DNA of 64,000 nucleotides from Sphagnum compactum (Eukaryota > Bryophyta > Sphagnopsida > Sphagnales). The position numbers and the translations under genes were made by a program. The stretch lies in NCBI GenBank assembly GCA_965153455.1, contig OZ234493.1, forward strand, positions 34,834,213 through 34,898,212, in the 5' to 3' direction. This document shows positions 60,801-64,000 of this stretch, one piece after another; the first letter of the stretch is position 1, and every line of letters starts with the position of its first letter. The notes below the pieces were generated by a model, which worked only from the letters and a program-made list of their open reading frames with translations, searched no databases and had not been told where the DNA came from.

Positions 60801-63645
60801 GCTTCATCCACCTTCTAAAATGATGACCCTTTCAAATTTGCGCTTATTGAAGAGTTGTGTGAGTGCCCATCTGTAGTGACCTGTTTACCAAATCCCACAA
60901 AGCAGAACAAAACCAAAACAGGACTATTGGTACTGTGAATGCAAGCTTTTGTTTCTGTCTCTAGCATTTTGTGCAAGAAACACTTGTATTATAGGTTACA
61001 AATTAGAGATACCCTCAGATGGATCCTACACAGACAAGCTTGAGTGTCATCCCCAACACATGCTCCCAAGAGCCGAATCATGTTATGAACCTGAAAGGAA
61101 ATACTCAATAAGGTCAGTGCACTCAGGAAGAAGTTGAGGAAATCTCACTAGCGATCTTGTAGTAAGCAATAATCTCGCCGGGTCTTGCTGTTTGTGGTGG
61201 CCCCTCGTCAAAATGCTGACCCAACCCATCCATACAGAAAAAATGAACATTCAGAAGAGAATTGTATGTAGCTGATTTCAACAGTATACTCAGCTCCAGC
61301 CTCTAACAGACAACTTGAACAAGTTACACAGAAATGCAGCACTTGGAGTTCATCCTCTGACTATACAAAACTTTCAGCTTTGAGGAAGTGAACCATCAGG
61401 AAGATTTGAGTCTAGATTCTTACTTGCATATAATTCACTTGAGAAAAGCTACGGGCTTTTGACATCACAGTCCAATCTGCCCCATCCTGTGTGAGTTTAC
61501 ATCAGTGAGAACATGCAGAGCATCAAATCCAAAACCCCCCTGAAACTAAACTTCTGTAAAGATGTCCCATTTGGACCTCACCGAATGGTACAGGGACTTC
61601 AGCAGAGCAGTTGGTATGATCACCTTTCAGCCTGAAAGGAACAACGGCCAAAACACACCAACTATTCCAGAGGCTTAATAGCTATGCTGTCTGGAAGGAC
61701 AAGGGATACTCAATACTCACCTGTGATACAAAAAGTGGGAATCTGTCTGCAACAGCTTTGTGATACCTGCAGGCAAGGGCCAGTTCCAATGAGCTGCAGT
61801 ACTCAACAATGGTACTGCAATTCTTTGATTGCATTAAGATGTTCAACAATGCCAACAAGCAAATGACATACTTTAGAACTGATTTCAAGGCACGGTCCAA
61901 GTAATCAGGGCGGTTGTAAGTCATGATCACCACAGCAGCCACCACATCCTGTACAGATAAAAAAAGTCCAGAGATGTATGATACATAAAAAGCAGTGTTC
62001 AAGTGAATAAACAACAAAACTTATTTTCCACATAAATCCAGACTGCACTCCATGCCTGTTCAATAGATAACATATGTATGCTCTTGACTGCCCAACTAGT
62101 ATGTCCAGGTTCAACTTGCCTCCGGGGGTTTGTCTGACATTCTTGTCATCTGTTCCTTCCCTGTCACCACCCAAGCCCAGTTGAGTAGGTCCATTGTTAG
62201 CAGAGTTTCCAAGCATGTCCAGTCTGCATATGTAATATCAATCATTCTGTGCCTCCTATCATATGTCAGATGATTGTCCCAGGAACATTTGAGAACTCTT
62301 TACAGATTCACCATGATCAAGGATGTACTTTGATATTCCGCAAGGACTAAACCAAGCTCCGATGTCTGACCTTCAAGGCGCTTCTTCTCCTCTGCGAGAT
62401 GAAGAAAAGTCAGTTTAAATTACAATTGGGCAACACCATAAAATTTCCTGCATTTCTTCTCTCATCATGTTTGGAAGAATTGAAGATAAAGACTGCAAGG
62501 TCTGTTGCTTTTCTGAGAAGGAACACAGAAATATTCAAGCATATCTAGTAATTAATTTCGATCCAGCAACACAAAGGGCATTCAAGGTCAGTCGAAGATT
62601 AGCAAACGAACCTTCCAAAGACATTAGGGTTCCTTGTTGGATCATGAGTTTGTCAACAAGGGATCGCATTTTACTTTGACAATCATTCTCACTATCCACC
62701 TGCAATTGAAAGCTTTCAGATTTCTTTCACCAAAAATACAGGGGCTCTGGTTTGGCATCTAGGTTAACATTTTGCCAGCTACAAACAACACAATAAAAAG
62801 TCCATGTGCAGACTCTGGAACTGAATCCCAGTTATTGATGGTAGCCACCACCAGTAGTAATGGATTCTCTGACACAAACATAACATGTACTTACTGCAGC
62901 AGCAGCTCGATTAGCAGAGTCTGATTGCACTGCAAATAATTTCATCTGTCGTCATGAAAAACACAACAACATAATTGCTTCAGTTATAACAATGGAATAT
63001 ATTTCCAATCAAAGCTCGTAGCTTCACTAACATTTGTTCATTTCATGCTTTCTAGAAGTGCAGTACTCGTCATAAAACCCTAATCCTTGGATCCACAAAT
63101 TGTCTTACAAAACCTTGTGCTGCTCTTCTCAGCAGCAAGAGCAAAAATTAGGGTTCCCAGGAAATGAATGATAAGGCACATTCTAAGTAGAGATAAAATT
63201 CATCAAAGCCTGTTGCTGCTCACTTTCATGATTTCATTCCCAAAAAATGACTGCAGTGTTTCATTCAAACTGCATTTGCAAAAACCCTAAAACCAAAGAG
63301 AAATTTCCCCCAAGACATTCATAAGCAGCAACTAGCAAGGCCTGCAATTCTAAAGTGAAAAGAGTTACATGAAACCCAAATGTATGATCAGTACTAGGAA
63401 TCTTTGAAAACAACCCATTTCAGTTCCAGACCAAAAGAATTCAGGGGGGGGGGGAAAAATGACTACAACCTTCGAGAGTTTTTCCATGTCTGCAACAGAG
63501 TTTCAGATCTGGATTTGAGGCTGAAAAAACAATTGAATAATTTGAAAGCAAAGGTAGAAAGAATCAGAGAGACCTGTACGGCGACGAAGACAATGGCAGC
63601 AACCAGAAACAAAATTCGCAATGCCCATGTGCTCCGCTTTGCCAT
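57846..63645 (-). CDS. GNTI: N-acetylglucosaminyltransferase I (GnT-I), 18 exons, 485 aa
   Basis: Exons: 63645-63574, 62945-62895, 62699-62612, 62391-62304, 62223-62097, 61948-61872, 61766-61721, 61486-61424, 61215-61149, 60880-60812, 60631-60562, 60303-60242, 60079-59989, 59842-59749, 59151-59089, 58909-58871, 58353-58180, 57962-57846; phases join to 1458 nt. GT13 enzyme that moves GlcNAc from UDP-GlcNAc to Man5GlcNAc2 in the Golgi, opening complex N-glycan synthesis. Seen: short tail and one membrane anchor (about 6-24, type II), variable stem to about 142, catalytic domain from DVVAAVVIMTYNRPDYLDRA. The nucleotide/metal motif E249-D250-D251 lies in ILEDDMEIAPDFF; WNDNGQ.QFVHD and YWDDWLRL (Asp328, likely general base) follow; the C-terminus is YKGVVVFR…LQLLGINAK. 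The length exceeds the 444 residues of the Arabidopsis protein mainly in the stem. An upstream in-frame ATG at 63,678 would add 11 residues; 63,645 is preferred because it matches the start of plant homologues. The exon 5 donor (62,096) is the least certain junction. Confidence 0.93.
58487..58830 (-). repeat. Intronic dispersed repeat, copy 2 (GnT-I intron 16)
   Basis: Partner of 9,835-10,180, inside the intron between 58,354 and 58,870. Similarity by eye is about 80% over the whole length with a net difference of about one base. Unique intron sequence resumes on both sides. Confidence 0.8.
59290..59490. repeat. Intronic tandem repeat, unit about 55-60 bp
   Basis: Three copies in the GnT-I intron between 58,910 and 59,088-59,748 of AACCAGAACTGGAGGTTCTT, TGAT..TGAAA and TTTCCAAAA-like words. 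The intron is the one between exons 14 and 15 (59,152-59,748). Confidence 0.7.
59843..59988 (-). other. AT-AC intron with U12-type signals (GnT-I intron 13)
   Basis: A 146-bp intron that joins …CAGTGGCCAAATGC to TTACTGGGATGAT, restoring WPNAYWDDWLRL exactly. It starts ATATCCTTTC, the classic U12 AT-AC donor, and ends CACAC. A branch-site match TTCCTTAGC lies at 59,862-59,854, its A 13 nt before the 3' end, in the usual U12 window. No GT-AG pair nearby gives an equally good frame. Confidence 0.9.
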
Positions 63646-64000
63646 AGCTTTGAGGTCAATTCCTGATCTGATGAACATCCCTTTTTTTCCTTCTTACGGA
63701 CCACAACTGTTCATGATGGTTGAGCTTTCTAGTAGGACTTCTGATGCTTCATCCGAGATAGAATAGAACAGAATCTCTCTACTACCATTACTGCAGACCT
63801 CTCTCTTCTCCCTCAAAAATAAAAACTACATACCACAACCGGAACCCCAGAACCGTCAAAAAGCTAGAAGGGGGAAAAAAACATAAAAACCCTAAAAAAC
63901 ACTAAGAAACCCTAAAGATTTAACAAACAACTAAGTCGAGATTCCCAGAGCTACAACAACGCCCAAAAAACAGCAACCCACATCGAGAAAACAAGAGTGG
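63646..64000 (-). promoter_or_regulatory. GnT-I 5' leader and promoter-proximal region
   Basis: Upstream of the chosen GnT-I start. It is C/A-rich with several AAACCCTAAA words at 63,880-63,915 (telo-box-like motifs, common in promoters of plant housekeeping genes). The transcription start may lie beyond the window. Confidence 0.4.

Noticed and set aside
61565-61720. Possible extra GnT-I exon with good acceptor sites
   Set aside because: Both acceptors give immediate in-frame stops after exon 7, while 61,486-61,424 continues the protein exactly with DGADW…NYMQ.

Overview
The window is nuclear DNA of a land plant. Two spliced genes with GT-AG introns (plus one AT-AC intron) sit at the ends, about 46 kb of gene-poor, AT-rich, repeat-filled DNA separates them, and plant-type TTTAGGG runs are scattered through it. 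The histidine kinase at the left belongs by domain order and motifs to the PAS-histidine kinase (PHK) class described from mosses and reported from bryophytes and lycophytes but not seed plants. The host is therefore probably a seed-free plant. The large repeat-filled spacer points to a medium or large genome such as a clubmoss or fern, but the exact lineage cannot be fixed from this sequence.

Left part (about 4.2-13 kb, minus strand): an 11-exon gene for a 1088-residue hybrid histidine kinase (coiled coil, PAS, HisKA, HATPase, receiver), with a low-complexity CT/GA-rich leader upstream. Right part (57.8-63.7 kb, minus strand): an 18-exon gene for N-acetylglucosaminyltransferase I (GnT-I, CGL1/MGAT1 family, 485 residues), including an AT-AC intron with U12-type signals. 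I traced both reading frames exon by exon. The two genes share a same-length (~345-bp) repeat copy in one intron each, in the same orientation.

Middle part: decayed mobile DNA and tandem repeats. Main items are (1) a heavily mutated Helitron-like element at 28.9-32.9 kb, with Rep-like N-terminal, Pif1-like helicase and endonuclease/exonuclease/phosphatase relics; (2) a broken Mutator-like (MULE) transposase with a SWIM-type zinc finger at 37.6-40.35 kb; (3) a minus-strand zinc-finger relic at 45.0-46.05 kb with an internal 12-residue repeat; (4) several tandem arrays at 40.5-44 kb that all carry the word GGTATTGCA; (5) a hairpin-forming minisatellite at 46.2-47.15 kb; (6) a second SWIM-domain relic at 55.3-55.9 kb and a minus-strand multi-segment coding relic at 52.1-54.8 kb. 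Further dispersed families (TACC-rich, TAGCCAAATTTGGCTA palindrome, 'AAAGGAAAGAGGGGG') recur at about 13, 24, 33-36 and 47 kb.

The two host genes have no obvious joint function: one is a signalling kinase, the other a Golgi glycosylation enzyme. I saw no tRNA, rRNA, CRISPR array or intact autonomous transposon. All alignments are by eye; family assignments rest on recognised motifs, not on searches.
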